64,000 nt of DNA from Flavobacterium subsaxonicum WB 4.1-42 = DSM 21790 (GCF_000422725.1 NZ_KE383910.1:195046-259045), one strand, 5' to 3'. Positions 31,427 to 39,986 are shown, numbered from the stretch's first letter. Notes: generated by a model from the letters alone, not told the origin. Program-made: numbers and translations.

Positions 31427-34119
31427 TATTGTATTGGTTGGTATTGGGCAAAATTCTTTTTAACCTGTACCACCTTATAATCTTCGTTAGATATAATTAC
31501 GGGTGTTTCGGTTATTTTATAAGTCTTGTAATCTTTAAGGATACTTACAGCATCTACCGCAGCCAGCTTATTAATAAGGCCGTGTATCACTATAAAATTC
31601 TCTCCAGTGGTATAAATATCGTTAGACAGGGTAATGCTGTTGTTATTACCGTCTTTAATAAATTGCTGAATTTTATCTGTAAGCGGTTTTATTTTTGCAT
31701 CATTAGGCGCAAATTTAAACACAAGCTTATAGGTTTGCGGCGTTTGGCCAAAGGCAAGTTTTTCCAGTGCCGGTATCTCTTTTTTAAGCATAGCATCAGC
31801 CTCTTTGCCCTCGCTGCTGTTAGGATAGGTTAGTGCCACATAGTTAAGCGCTTTTTTATACTCATCTAAACCTTCCAGCCTTGCCGTTATCTTAGCTTTA
31901 AGGAATTCGAATTTAGATACTATCTCTTCGCCCGTATAATTGTCTATCAGTTCGTCTATGGCAGCATTGGCTTCTCTAACCTGGCCCGAATTATACCTTT
32001 TATACAGCGCAGCATAAACTGCCTCAGGTGTACCTTTAGTAAGATCGTCTGAAGCCGGGTTACGAATCATCTCGGCATAGCGGCTGTCCGGGTACTCTGT
32101 AAGCACCTGCTGTTTGTAAGCCTCCGCCTTAGATGGATCTATTATCTGATATATTTTGTAAAGGTTATACTTAGTAGGCAGCACCAAACGCTCTTCGGGG
32201 TTATTGGTTAATAACACTTCAAACTTATCGGCGGCACGTTTGTACTCCTTAAACTTATCGTTATAAATATTACCCAACTGGTAGTAAGCAAAATTGCGCT
32301 CTGTACCCAGGCTGTCTATTATTTTCTGGTCTGTAGGCAGTTGCTTAATGTAAAAGTCGGCCATGTAGCGTGGGTCTAAAGGTTTATCATCTTTAGTATC
32401 AGCTATAGAATCGTTAGCGGTTCCATCGCCTTCATCGCTGGTGCTTTTGCCCCTTATTTCTGATGCCCAGCGCCAGTTGTCTACCAACGGCCTGCTGCCC
32501 CAGCGTTTTTGGAATTCCTGCTTGCCATAAGCAACGGTTGCCGGCGTATAGAACGGAAAAACTACCGCCGCACCCGCAGTACCTGTTGTAGTACTGCCAC
32601 CACCACCTGTGCTTTGGCCCGAAGCCGAAGCGGTTGATGATGTGGCAAAATCTCCTTTGCCTGCAACTTTTCTGGCCATAGAAACGTTTTGACCGTTAAT
32701 GTTATCATCGCCAAACATGCCGGCTTTACCTTGCCCGCCTCCAGCACTGTTAGCGGCAATGTTAGCCTGCCTGCGTGCCTCTTCTTCCAGTCTTTTGCGC
32801 TCTAATTCGTCTTGTATTTTAAGCTTTGCAATATAGTCTTCAAAAAATGTAACCTTACCTTCCGGCGACATGGCTACTATTTTAAGTATGCTATCGTTAT
32901 TTTGGGCAATGGCCTCATATTTAATAACATCGGCAAGGTTATCCCTTTTCTTTTTAATTCTTTTATATTCCCTTGTCTTGGCCTCCATGTACACCATAGT
33001 ACTATCGTAGTACTTACCGGCACTTACATATTTGGCATCTTCAAAATTCATTTCGGCAATATTCCTGTAGTTGGATGCTACAAGGTATTTATCGGTAGGT
33101 TTTCTTCTTAAAGAATAGTTGTAGTACTCTGCCGCCTTATCGTTAACCTTCTGCTTATCATAAAATAAACCTACCTGGTGGTTTATAACATCCAGGAACG
33201 GCCTGTTTTCGCGATCTTCTAAAAGCTCGCGGTATTTTTCCATAAAGGCAAGGGTATCGCCGGCTTTATAATCAAACTGGCCTGCCTGCATGGCATGTGC
33301 CTGGATTACGTACACCCTTGGCGATTTTCTTTTCATGTCGATAACCTGCTGATAGGCTTTATAGGCACTATCGGGCTGATTCATTTTACTGTATAGCTGG
33401 CCTACTATAAAATGGTAGCGGGCTTTTTTCTCATTGTCTTTAGTAAACTCAATTGCCTTGTTAAGCAGGTAAACGGCACTGTCTTTTTTCTCGGTTTTAA
33501 TATAGGCCTGTGCAAGCATAGCATTAGCATCGCTATATACCTGCGGTTCCATAGCCTCGCCTTTTTCTTTAAGCAGCTTGTTTAGGTTTTTAATGGCAAC
33601 GCCATCATTATCCAGCCTTATGTTGGTTTTTTCTTTCCACACTTTAGCTTCGTCCAGCTTATCGCTCGCAGGCGATTTTAGCAATATGTAGTTAAAGGCC
33701 TCTATTGCAGGAATAAATCGGTTATCGTAATAACGCGACTGACCTAACAGAAGGTGGGCTTCATCTATTTGCGGGTTGCGCTCGCTGCCCCCAATATACA
33801 TAGAGTGTTTTTGTATGGCTTTAGTAGCTTTTTCTTCGGCACGCTTAAAATTAGCATTTTGCTTATCTGTAGGCTCCATTTCTTCTTTGGTAGGCTGCAT
33901 ACGCTCTACGCTAAGAACATCCCAATAGTTGTCTACATAGGTGCCTTTAAGGTCCTGTATACCGGCAGTTAATGCTAAATTGCCATTATACAGCACGTTA
34001 TACTCTGTGTTAACCGCATGGAAGTTACGATTAATCATAGAGTCTTTTTTGGTAGAGCAGGCCAGTAGTAAACCGCCCGTTCCAACAAGAATAATATATT
34101 TATAGGTACTGGTTTTCAA
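31426..34119 (-). CDS. sprE: SprE/PorW-like gliding and type IX secretion lipoprotein
   Basis: The 897-residue protein has a lipoprotein signal (VGTGGLLLAC) and many tetratricopeptide repeats across its length. The N-terminal block (INRNFHAVNTEYNVLYNGNL) and overall size fit SprE of Flavobacterium and PorW of Porphyromonas, which are needed for T9SS function and, in gliding species, for motility. It would sit in the periplasm attached to the outer membrane. A low-complexity Gly/Ser/Thr linker lies near residues 455-525. The start reads TTG at 34119; no ATG close by fits the lipobox. It heads the sprE-bactofilin-atpZ-DUF6168 run. The assignment rests on recalled family features, not on a search. 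Confidence 0.85.
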   Translation of the reverse strand: MKTSTYKYIILVGTGGLLLACSTKKDSMINRNFHAVNTEYNVLYNGNLALTAGIQDLKGTYVDNYWDVLSVERMQPTKEEMEPTDKQNANFKRAEEKATKAIQKHSMYIGGSERNPQIDEAHLLLGQSRYYDNRFIPAIEAFNYILLKSPASDKLDEAKVWKEKTNIRLDNDGVAIKNLNKLLKEKGEAMEPQVYSDANAMLAQAYIKTEKKDSAVYLLNKAIEFTKDNEKKARYHFIVGQLYSKMNQPDSAYKAYQQVIDMKRKSPRVYVIQAHAMQAGQFDYKAGDTLAFMEKYRELLEDRENRPFLDVINHQVGLFYDKQKVNDKAAEYYNYSLRRKPTDKYLVASNYRNIAEMNFEDAKYVSAGKYYDSTMVYMEAKTREYKRIKKKRDNLADVIKYEAIAQNNDSILKIVAMSPEGKVTFFEDYIAKLKIQDELERKRLEEEARRQANIAANSAGGGQGKAGMFGDDNINGQNVSMARKVAGKGDFATSSTASASGQSTGGGGSTTTGTAGAAVVFPFYTPATVAYGKQEFQKRWGSRPLVDNWRWASEIRGKSTSDEGDGTANDSIADTKDDKPLDPRYMADFYIKQLPTDQKIIDSLGTERNFAYYQLGNIYNDKFKEYKRAADKFEVLLTNNPEERLVLPTKYNLYKIYQIIDPSKAEAYKQQVLTEYPDSRYAEMIRNPASDDLTKGTPEAVYAALYKRYNSGQVREANAAIDELIDNYTGEEIVSKFEFLKAKITARLEGLDEYKKALNYVALTYPNSSEGKEADAMLKKEIPALEKLAFGQTPQTYKLVFKFAPNDAKIKPLTDKIQQFIKDGNNNSITLSNDIYTTGENFIVIHGLINKLAAVDAVSILKDYKTYKITETPVIISNEDYKVVQVKKNFAQYQPIQ

Positions 34120-34213
34120 TGTAAAAGATTTTTATCCTTAACTTGTAAAATCCCTTTTTAGTATAGGGAGGGGTAAAAATACACTTCTTTTTGATAAGAG
34201 AAATGATTTTAGC

Positions 34214-34242
34214 CAAAAAAAATCCCCCGCCGGGGCGAGGGA
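34214..34242 (-). terminator. Strong terminator of the padR/HAAS/ABC operon
   Basis: On the minus strand TCCCTCGC and GCGGGGGA (one G-T pair) make a GC-rich stem followed directly by eight T. It lies about 10 bases after the stop codon of the ABC ATPase gene. Confidence 0.88.
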
Positions 34243-34252
34243 CACAATTTGT

Positions 34253-34948
34253 TTACACCGCAAAGAACTCTTCGAGCTCTTTTAACGTTTCGGCCGATGT
34301 TTTTATATCCTTTACAATTTCGCCCTTGTGCATGGCCACAATACGGTTGCTAACCTCTGTAGTATGGGCAAGATCATGACTGGAAACTAATACGGTAACG
34401 TTTTTATCGTCGGCCAGGTCTTTTATAATTTTTTTAAGCCTAAACTGAGTAGTTGGGTCCAGGTTGGCAAAAGGCTCATCTAAAATAACCACCTGCGGGT
34501 TGCCAATAAGCGTGGCTACAATGCCCACCTTTTTTTGGTTACCCTTGCTAAGATCGCGCAGGTATTTTTTATTTTTAAGGATCTCTCCGTTAAAAAAATC
34601 TTCGTGTTTGTGCAGCAGCGCATCTACGCTGGCTTTGTTTTGCCCTCTAAGTTCGCCAATAAAATAAAAATACTCTTCGGGCGTAAGGTAGCCTATTAAA
34701 AAGGTCTCGTCTAAAAATGCCGATACCAATGGTTTCCAGGCCTCGCTTTTATTTACCTGTATGCCGTTAATGGCAACCTGGCCGGCACTGGGCTCTATAA
34801 GATCTAACAGCAGGCTAAAAAGTGTGGTTTTACCTGCGCCGTTATTGCCAACAAGGCCAAAGCTTTCGCCCTGCTCTATTTGTAAATGCCCTATGTTTAG
34901 TACGGTTGTGCCGTTATATGTTTTGCGTAAGTTGTTAACTTCTATCAT
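34253..34948 (-). CDS. ABC transporter ATP-binding protein
   Basis: The 231-residue cytoplasmic ATPase has Walker A GNNGAGKTT, signature LSKGNQKKVG, Walker B VVILDEPFANLD and the H-loop SSHDLAHTTEV. The order and size are those of ABC-2 style exporter or drug/antibiotic-type ATPases (CcmA-like). The membrane partner is surely the DUF5687 protein encoded 25 bases upstream. It is the last gene of the operon that begins with the PadR regulator and is followed by a strong terminator. Substrate unknown. Confidence 0.94.
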   Translation of the reverse strand: MIEVNNLRKTYNGTTVLNIGHLQIEQGESFGLVGNNGAGKTTLFSLLLDLIEPSAGQVAINGIQVNKSEAWKPLVSAFLDETFLIGYLTPEEYFYFIGELRGQNKASVDALLHKHEDFFNGEILKNKKYLRDLSKGNQKKVGIVATLIGNPQVVILDEPFANLDPTTQFRLKKIIKDLADDKNVTVLVSSHDLAHTTEVSNRIVAMHKGEIVKDIKTSAETLKELEEFFAV

Positions 34949-34973
34949 TATAAGTGTGATTTTTGATGGATGA

Positions 34974-36446
34974 TTAATTTTTTTGTTTGTAAGCCGACAG
35001 GGTACTATATTTTTCGGCCTTATAAATGCGTTCTATTGCCCTAAAGGCTGCATTTCTAAAAATAAGGCCCAGCAAGCCAGTGCCTGCAATAAAGCCATAG
35101 CCCATAAGCGGCCCCGATATATAATTGCCTATAACAAACAGTGCTATTGGCACCAGCATTTTTGGCAGCGATATAATAAAGGTTTTTATGTTAAACGCTT
35201 TTTTATCGCCAAAGGCCTGCTTACTGCTGGTAAGGTCTATAGGAGTTTTTACAAAGGCACCACCCAGCAATACTAATAGCGAGTTGACACCTATATTAAA
35301 TACGGCCCCGGCCAAAATCATTAAATAAATCTCTATGCCAAAATACAAGTAGAATGATGCCAGCACGGCACTAACAACGGTACCAATAACCATAAGCCAC
35401 CATTTACTGGCTATGTACTCGCGGTATTGTATGTTCTGGCTCATCATTAGCGGGTAGTAGGCACTATCCCAGCTTGGTACAAACTGCCCAAAGGTTAGCA
35501 GGAAACCACCGGTTACAAATATTGATGCAAACACCTTCATAGGTTGGTTATCGTACACTTCAATCCCCCCGGTGTAAAATAGCAGGCCGTAAAAAATAAA
35601 CAGCACGCTCATTATTACCGTGGTCTTAGAACGTTTATTGCGCAGTATAAGCTTAATGTCGTTTTTAAGAAAAACGGCCATGCTGCCAAAACGGTTAAGC
35701 CATTTAAAGTCCTGTGTTTCGGCAATTTCGTTTTTGCCTTTAAGGCCAGTATCCAGGTACAGTTTTTTAATGAAGTACTTATGTGTAAAGACCCATAAGC
35801 CAATTAACACCACAACCGGAATTATAAACACATAATACGTGCTAAACAGGCTTTGGTAATATACCCCGGTTACAAGGGTAATATCGTAAATGCCATAATA
35901 TTGTAGCCCGCCCAGTGCCAATATTAATACTATAAAGCCAATAAAAAGGCTGTCTTTATTATTAATAAGTATGTTAAGCAGGTTGTTGCAGTATATCATG
36001 GCCCACATGGCTACCCACCACAGTGCTACACCCAGAGGGTCGTATCCCTTCATGATTAATACAATGCTAAAAGGCACAAAAAAGAACACGTGCATTATGG
36101 TAAAGAACGATACAAATGTTTTTGCCAGTGCAAAGTTTACAATAGTGCTGCGCTTTATGGGCAGCACAAGTAACGGACGTATGTTTATAATTGGTATTTT
36201 TTGCAGCATTACCCGCATTACAAGGTCCATTGCCATGTAGTAAATCATAAACTTGTTAATAACCACAAGCGGATCCTGGTGCAGGTGCTCGTCTATTACA
36301 AAGTAAACGCCTATGCCCAGTGCTAAAAAAACACCTATAAAATAGAGGGCAACCAGGCCCATTAGTATTTTTAAGGCAATATTGGTTCCTAAGCTTGCGG
36401 CGCGTGTAAAAGCCTTCCATTCGAGCCAGAGAAATTTTTTAAACAT
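34974..36446 (-). CDS. DUF5687 membrane protein, permease partner of the ABC ATPase
   Basis: This 490-residue protein has about 11-13 membrane helices and starts MFKKFLWLEWKAFTRAASLG, which I recognise as the Bacteroidota DUF5687 family. The N-terminal amphipathic stretch followed by helices resembles ABC-2 type permeases. The gene is 25 bases from an ABC ATPase and 56 bases after the third HAAS-like gene, so the three types of protein are made together. Most likely it forms the membrane part of an exporter; what it moves is not visible. Confidence 0.85.
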   Translation of the reverse strand: MFKKFLWLEWKAFTRAASLGTNIALKILMGLVALYFIGVFLALGIGVYFVIDEHLHQDPLVVINKFMIYYMAMDLVMRVMLQKIPIINIRPLLVLPIKRSTIVNFALAKTFVSFFTIMHVFFFVPFSIVLIMKGYDPLGVALWWVAMWAMIYCNNLLNILINNKDSLFIGFIVLILALGGLQYYGIYDITLVTGVYYQSLFSTYYVFIIPVVVLIGLWVFTHKYFIKKLYLDTGLKGKNEIAETQDFKWLNRFGSMAVFLKNDIKLILRNKRSKTTVIMSVLFIFYGLLFYTGGIEVYDNQPMKVFASIFVTGGFLLTFGQFVPSWDSAYYPLMMSQNIQYREYIASKWWLMVIGTVVSAVLASFYLYFGIEIYLMILAGAVFNIGVNSLLVLLGGAFVKTPIDLTSSKQAFGDKKAFNIKTFIISLPKMLVPIALFVIGNYISGPLMGYGFIAGTGLLGLIFRNAAFRAIERIYKAEKYSTLSAYKQKN

Positions 36447-36502
36447 ATTGTGTTGGTTTGGTTTTAGGTATTAGTGCACTTATAGTGTTAAAAGTTACAG
36501 AT

Positions 36503-37198
36503 TTATTTAGAAAATTCTAAATCGTATTCAGGATACGTGGCTTTAAGGTGCTCTTCGGCTTTCGCCGGAATTACAAACAGCACCACATAACTAAACAATG
36601 CCACCAGTACAAAAAACACCGACAGGAACCACAGAAGACCCGTATTAACATGGTCTTTTGCCAGCATATGATAAAACTGGAACGGCAGGCCCAACATCGC
36701 GCCAACACCCCCACATTTATAAATAATATCTTCTAACAGCCATTTTTTGCCGGTAGCTTTAACTTTTTTGTCGTGCCTTTTTTTGTAGCCGGTTATCTTA
36801 ACAATCATGGTTACAACCAAGCCACCCATTAATGCCAGGTACAGTAATGGCTCAACTTCTAAAATTTTATAGGTAAGTACTACCAGGGCAACGGTAACCA
36901 CAATAAGCGGCAACTTAAAGAACTGCTTAAAATAGCCCCACAGCAATTTATAGTACTTTTTGCCCAGCGCTTTTTGGCGTTGTTCTACAACGGTGCTAAA
37001 GCCAAACACCCCAAACTTTTTAAATTCCATTTGCAGGGCATCTTCAAAACTAACGTTGGGTTTAAGTTGCCAGGTAGCCTCTATGGCATTGGCAAGGTGG
37101 TCTACCAGTTCGGTTTGTAAATCGTAATATTCTACAAAATGTGCACGGGTAAAAGTGTAGAGTTGGTCAATTTGTTCGGGATTGATTTTCTTTTCCAT
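36503..37198 (-). CDS. HAAS-like domain integral membrane protein (third of three)
   Basis: I set the start at ATG 37198 (MEKKINPEQIDQLYTFTRAH), one base after the stop of the previous gene; the longer frame runs back into that gene. The 231-residue protein opens with a helical region of about 70 residues carrying YYDLQTELVDHLANAIE, followed by four hydrophobic segments. The motif Y(Y/F)D(L/I)xxE(L/I)xDHxA is shared by all three tandem proteins here and resembles the HAAS domain that is found beside PadR regulators. Function is unknown; such proteins are thought to act in signalling with the regulator or transporter. It is the most diverged of the three. Confidence 0.8.
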   Translation of the reverse strand: MEKKINPEQIDQLYTFTRAHFVEYYDLQTELVDHLANAIEATWQLKPNVSFEDALQMEFKKFGVFGFSTVVEQRQKALGKKYYKLLWGYFKQFFKLPLIVVTVALVVLTYKILEVEPLLYLALMGGLVVTMIVKITGYKKRHDKKVKATGKKWLLEDIIYKCGGVGAMLGLPFQFYHMLAKDHVNTGLLWFLSVFFVLVALFSYVVLFVIPAKAEEHLKATYPEYDLEFSK

Positions 37199-37199
37199 T

Positions 37200-37823
37200 T
37201 TAAACTGTAGTGTAATTTTTATAGACCTGGTTTTTAAGTTGGTACAACGCAATGGTATATGCCGGAAACAAGCTTACAATCAGGGCGAACCAATAGCTGG
37301 CGGCAGTTAGGTTGGTATCGTCAGTAAGACTATCTAAAATTAATAGTATTATTAAATGAAGGTTGTACAATAGCACAAAGCCCTTGGATATCATTTCCAT
37401 ACCAGAGAAACGCATCTTTGTACCAAACAATAGCAACTGTACAACAGCCCATGTAAGCACAACGCCCCAGAATAGTTTTAAGATGTCCATCTCGTCTGTA
37501 AACACAGTGGCCACCGCATATTGCAGTATAAAGAACAAGGCAAGGGTAGGCAATAAAACAACGGGCTTAAACAGCACTTTACAAAAAAATCGGGCGGCCT
37601 TTGTGCGGGCGATTTTTCTGTACGAGCGGTTCTGACTTGTAATCTCTTTTTTGTGTGTTGCTAAATATTCACTTAGGTTATCGTAAAAATCGCCATCAAG
37701 GGTTTCGAGTTCAGAGGCTATGTGATCGGTTATTTCGCAGCGGATGTCTACAAAATAAATGCCTGCCTTTTTAAGTTGGCCATCTATAAACTGTATTTGC
37801 TGTGTGGTTAGCTTGTTATGCAT
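37200..37823 (-). CDS. HAAS-like domain integral membrane protein (second of three)
   Basis: The 207-residue protein has the N-terminal helical motif IYFVDIRCEITDHIASELE and then four hydrophobic segments (about 80-100, 110-130, 140-160, 172-192). It is clearly a paralogue of the genes on both sides. Its start overlaps the end of the first HAAS-like gene by 8 bases and it ends one base before the third begins, so all three are translationally coupled. I see no enzyme or binding motif. Confidence 0.8.
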   Translation of the reverse strand: MHNKLTTQQIQFIDGQLKKAGIYFVDIRCEITDHIASELETLDGDFYDNLSEYLATHKKEITSQNRSYRKIARTKAARFFCKVLFKPVVLLPTLALFFILQYAVATVFTDEMDILKLFWGVVLTWAVVQLLLFGTKMRFSGMEMISKGFVLLYNLHLIILLILDSLTDDTNLTAASYWFALIVSLFPAYTIALYQLKNQVYKNYTTV

Positions 37824-38430
37824 TATACCTTAGTTTATAATGTTTATCAAACTGCCTTATGGTTGCATGCATTACAATACAAACCGAAATTATCGCGGTA
37901 AAATAAAGCATCATAACGTTATCGCCGGCTATAGATTCCTCAATACGCAACATGTAGATACTGGGGTAGAATAACAATAAGTTTATAAAGCTAAAACCAA
38001 AACCAAAAGAATACTGATCCCGGTTTCTCAGGCTCTTATAAATAATAGGGGTAGATAAAATGCAGCTTACCGCCACATAGGTATAAAACAATGCCATAAT
38101 AGTGTCTTCTCTACCATAACTTGAATTTACAGCTAAAGCTGCCATAAAAATAAGTGCAAATGGTACTACAAACCACAGTGTAAACATGTTGCTAAAAAAG
38201 CGTTTGTAAGCTTTGCACGCCGCAATAAATATAAACTTTCGGTTTAGTTTTTTAAGCGCACTTTTATGTTCCAGTATATACCCCTTTAAATGATGCTCGA
38301 ATCGATCATCTTTTTGTTCGAGGGCGGCAGCAATATGGTCGGTCAATTCAAGTCGAATGTCTATGTAGCAGATACCTATTTTTGTAAGTGCCCTGTCTAT
38401 AAGCTGTATTTGGGTAGCGTTTAACATCAT
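37816..38430 (-). CDS. HAAS-like domain integral membrane protein (first of three)
   Basis: The 204-residue protein follows the padR gene by 5 bases. The N-terminal 70 residues contain ICYIDIRLELTDHIAAALE, the same motif as in the next two genes, then four hydrophobic segments. In other bacteria, membrane proteins with a HAAS domain are encoded directly after PadR-type regulators, which is the order here. The tandem triplication is unusual. A role in signalling to PadR or in gating the ABC transporter is inference. Two ATG codons are adjacent at the start (38430, 38427). Confidence 0.8.
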   Translation of the reverse strand: MMLNATQIQLIDRALTKIGICYIDIRLELTDHIAAALEQKDDRFEHHLKGYILEHKSALKKLNRKFIFIAACKAYKRFFSNMFTLWFVVPFALIFMAALAVNSSYGREDTIMALFYTYVAVSCILSTPIIYKSLRNRDQYSFGFGFSFINLLLFYPSIYMLRIEESIAGDNVMMLYFTAIISVCIVMHATIRQFDKHYKLRYNA

Positions 38431-38435
38431 AACTT

Positions 38436-38783
38436 TTAAAATTGAAGGTCAGGATTAACATTAGGGGTTACTAAGCTTTGCATGTTCTTAATAAAATCTT
38501 CCAGCTCAGCAAGGCGGTTAACGGTCTCTTTTTCACCGCTTTCGGTAAGCTTGTAATACTTTCGAAGGCGGTTGTCTACGCGCTCTACCTCTACATCCAG
38601 CAGGCCATCAGCCTCCAATTTGTGCAGGGCCGGGTACAGGGCGCCTTCGGTAATATTAAGTTCGCCTTTGGTTATAAGTTTTACTTTTTGGGTAATCTCG
38701 TAACCATACATGCGGCCGTTTTCTTCCAACAGCTTCATAATTATGGTATTAAGGCTGCCTTTATAGAGTTGTGAATTTTTCAT
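38436..38783 (-). CDS. PadR family transcriptional regulator
   Basis: The start is placed at ATG 38783 (MKNSQLYKGSLNTIIMKLL); the longer frame upstream runs through the promoter region. The 115-residue protein is a short PadR-type winged helix: LYKGSLNTIIMKLLEENGRM, then YGYEITQKV, the signature NITEGALYPALHKLEADGLL, and the wing RLRKYYKLTESG, with a short dimerisation helix at the end. PadR proteins are usually repressors that bind palindromes in their own promoter. A perfect inverted repeat is 69-92 bases upstream. It is the first gene of a six-gene operon with HAAS-like proteins and an ABC transporter. Confidence 0.94.
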   Translation of the reverse strand: MKNSQLYKGSLNTIIMKLLEENGRMYGYEITQKVKLITKGELNITEGALYPALHKLEADGLLDVEVERVDNRLRKYYKLTESGEKETVNRLAELEDFIKNMQSLVTPNVNPDLQF

Positions 38784-38801
38784 GGGTAATTTTGAGTAAA
38801 A

Positions 38802-38809
38802 CAAATATA
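38802..38809 (-). promoter_or_regulatory. Candidate -7 promoter box of the padR operon
   Basis: Minus strand TATATTTG matches TAnnTTTG, 18 bases before the padR ATG. A separate 10-bp palindrome TTATGCATAA lies at 38820-38829 just upstream. Confidence 0.5.
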
Positions 38810-38851
38810 CATAATTTTCTTATGCATAATAGTCTTAAGTATTATTTTAAT

Positions 38852-38875
38852 GTTAGGTTATTTTATTAACCTAAC
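38852..38875. promoter_or_regulatory. Perfect inverted repeat, candidate operator between padR and the reductase
   Basis: GTTAGGTTA (38852-38860) and TAACCTAAC (38867-38875) are perfect 9-bp arms around TTTTAT. The site ends 9 bases before the plus-strand -7 box of the reductase gene, so it covers that promoter's -33 region and is also upstream of the padR promoter. A dimeric regulator such as the nearby PadR is the natural candidate, but binding is not shown. Confidence 0.6.
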
Positions 38876-38884
38876 TGTAATGTG

Positions 38885-38892
38885 TATTTTTG
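38885..38892 (+). promoter_or_regulatory. Candidate -7 promoter box of the ferredoxin-type reductase
   Basis: TATTTTTG matches TAnnTTTG, 19 bases before the ATG at 38912. The inverted repeat at 38852-38875 takes the place of the -33 region. Confidence 0.5.
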
Positions 38893-38911
38893 CAGGAAAT
38901 TTATACGTAAG

Positions 38912-39964
38912 ATGTCAACATTTCATCCGCTTAAGATAAAAGATGTAACCAGAGAAACGCCCGGAGCGGTTTCTATTGCTTTTGAAATACCCGAAAACCT
39001 GCGCGAAGACTACAATTTTTTAGCAGGCCAGTATATAAATATAAAGACCCAGTTTGAGGGCGAGGAGATACGAAAGGCTTACTCTATATGTTCGGCTCCC
39101 GGCAGCGGAGAACTTCGTGTTGCCATTAAGGCCGTTAAAAACGGAGGCTTCTCTGTGTATGCCAACGAAAAACTTGCCGCCGGAGATACTATGGAGGTAG
39201 CTACGCCCGAAGGTAAATTTACCTTTGAGCCTAAAGCCGACCGCCAGCGTAACTATGCCGCTTTTGCAGCCGGTAGCGGTATTACACCGGTACTGTCTAT
39301 ATTACAGTCGGTTTTACAGGGCGAGCCCGAAAGTACTTTTGTACTGGTTTATGGCAATAAATCGCCAGAGGAAACAATGTTCCACCAGTTTTTACACGAT
39401 TTACAACAAGAATATGTGGGCCGCTTTTTTGTACAGTTTGTGTACAGCAAAGCGCGTGAGGAGAATTCGCTTTTTGGCCGTATAGAGCGTTCTGCCGTTA
39501 ACTTTGTGCTTAAAAACAAGCATAAAGAAAAAGAGTTTACCAAGTTTTACCTTTGTGGGCCGGAGCAAATGATACTGGCTGTTAACGATGTGCTTAGGGA
39601 AAGCAACGTGCCGGAAAAGAACATTAAATTTGAGCTTTTCTCTACGCCTATTGCCGAGAAAAAAATTACCGAAAGCCTTGATGGCCAAACCAAAGTTACC
39701 GTGCTTGTAGACGATGAAGAGGTTACTTTTGTTATGCCTAAAGAAATGACCATTTTAGATGCTGCCCTTAAACAGGGTATTGATGCACCTTACTCCTGCC
39801 AGGGTGGAATTTGCAGCAGCTGCATGGCGCGTATTAGCAACGGTACTGCCGAAATGAAGAAAAACGCTATACTTACTGATGGCGAAATTGCAGAGGGACT
39901 AATACTTACCTGCCAGGCACACCCAACATCGCCGGAGCTGCGTGTTGATTTTGATGATGTTTAA
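38912..39964 (+). CDS. FAD/2Fe-2S oxidoreductase, PaaE-like (ferredoxin-NADP reductase type)
   Basis: The start is set at ATG 38912 (MSTFHPLKIKDVTRETPGAV). The 350-residue cytoplasmic protein has an FAD-binding barrel with RKAYSICSAP, an NAD(P)-binding domain with AAGSGITPVLSILQSVL and FYLCGPEQMI, and a C-terminal plant-type ferredoxin domain with the cluster motif CQGGICSSCMARI and the fourth Cys in LTCQAHP. The layout is that of PaaE, the reductase that feeds electrons to phenylacetyl-CoA epoxidase, and of related oxygenase reductases. No paaABCD genes are near, so the partner oxygenase is unknown and the PaaE name is tentative. Divergent from padR across a shared palindrome. Confidence 0.92.
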   Translation: MSTFHPLKIKDVTRETPGAVSIAFEIPENLREDYNFLAGQYINIKTQFEGEEIRKAYSICSAPGSGELRVAIKAVKNGGFSVYANEKLAAGDTMEVATPEGKFTFEPKADRQRNYAAFAAGSGITPVLSILQSVLQGEPESTFVLVYGNKSPEETMFHQFLHDLQQEYVGRFFVQFVYSKAREENSLFGRIERSAVNFVLKNKHKEKEFTKFYLCGPEQMILAVNDVLRESNVPEKNIKFELFSTPIAEKKITESLDGQTKVTVLVDDEEVTFVMPKEMTILDAALKQGIDAPYSCQGGICSSCMARISNGTAEMKKNAILTDGEIAEGLILTCQAHPTSPELRVDFDDV

Positions 39965-39986
39965 TAGTTTACCGAATATATTTAAG

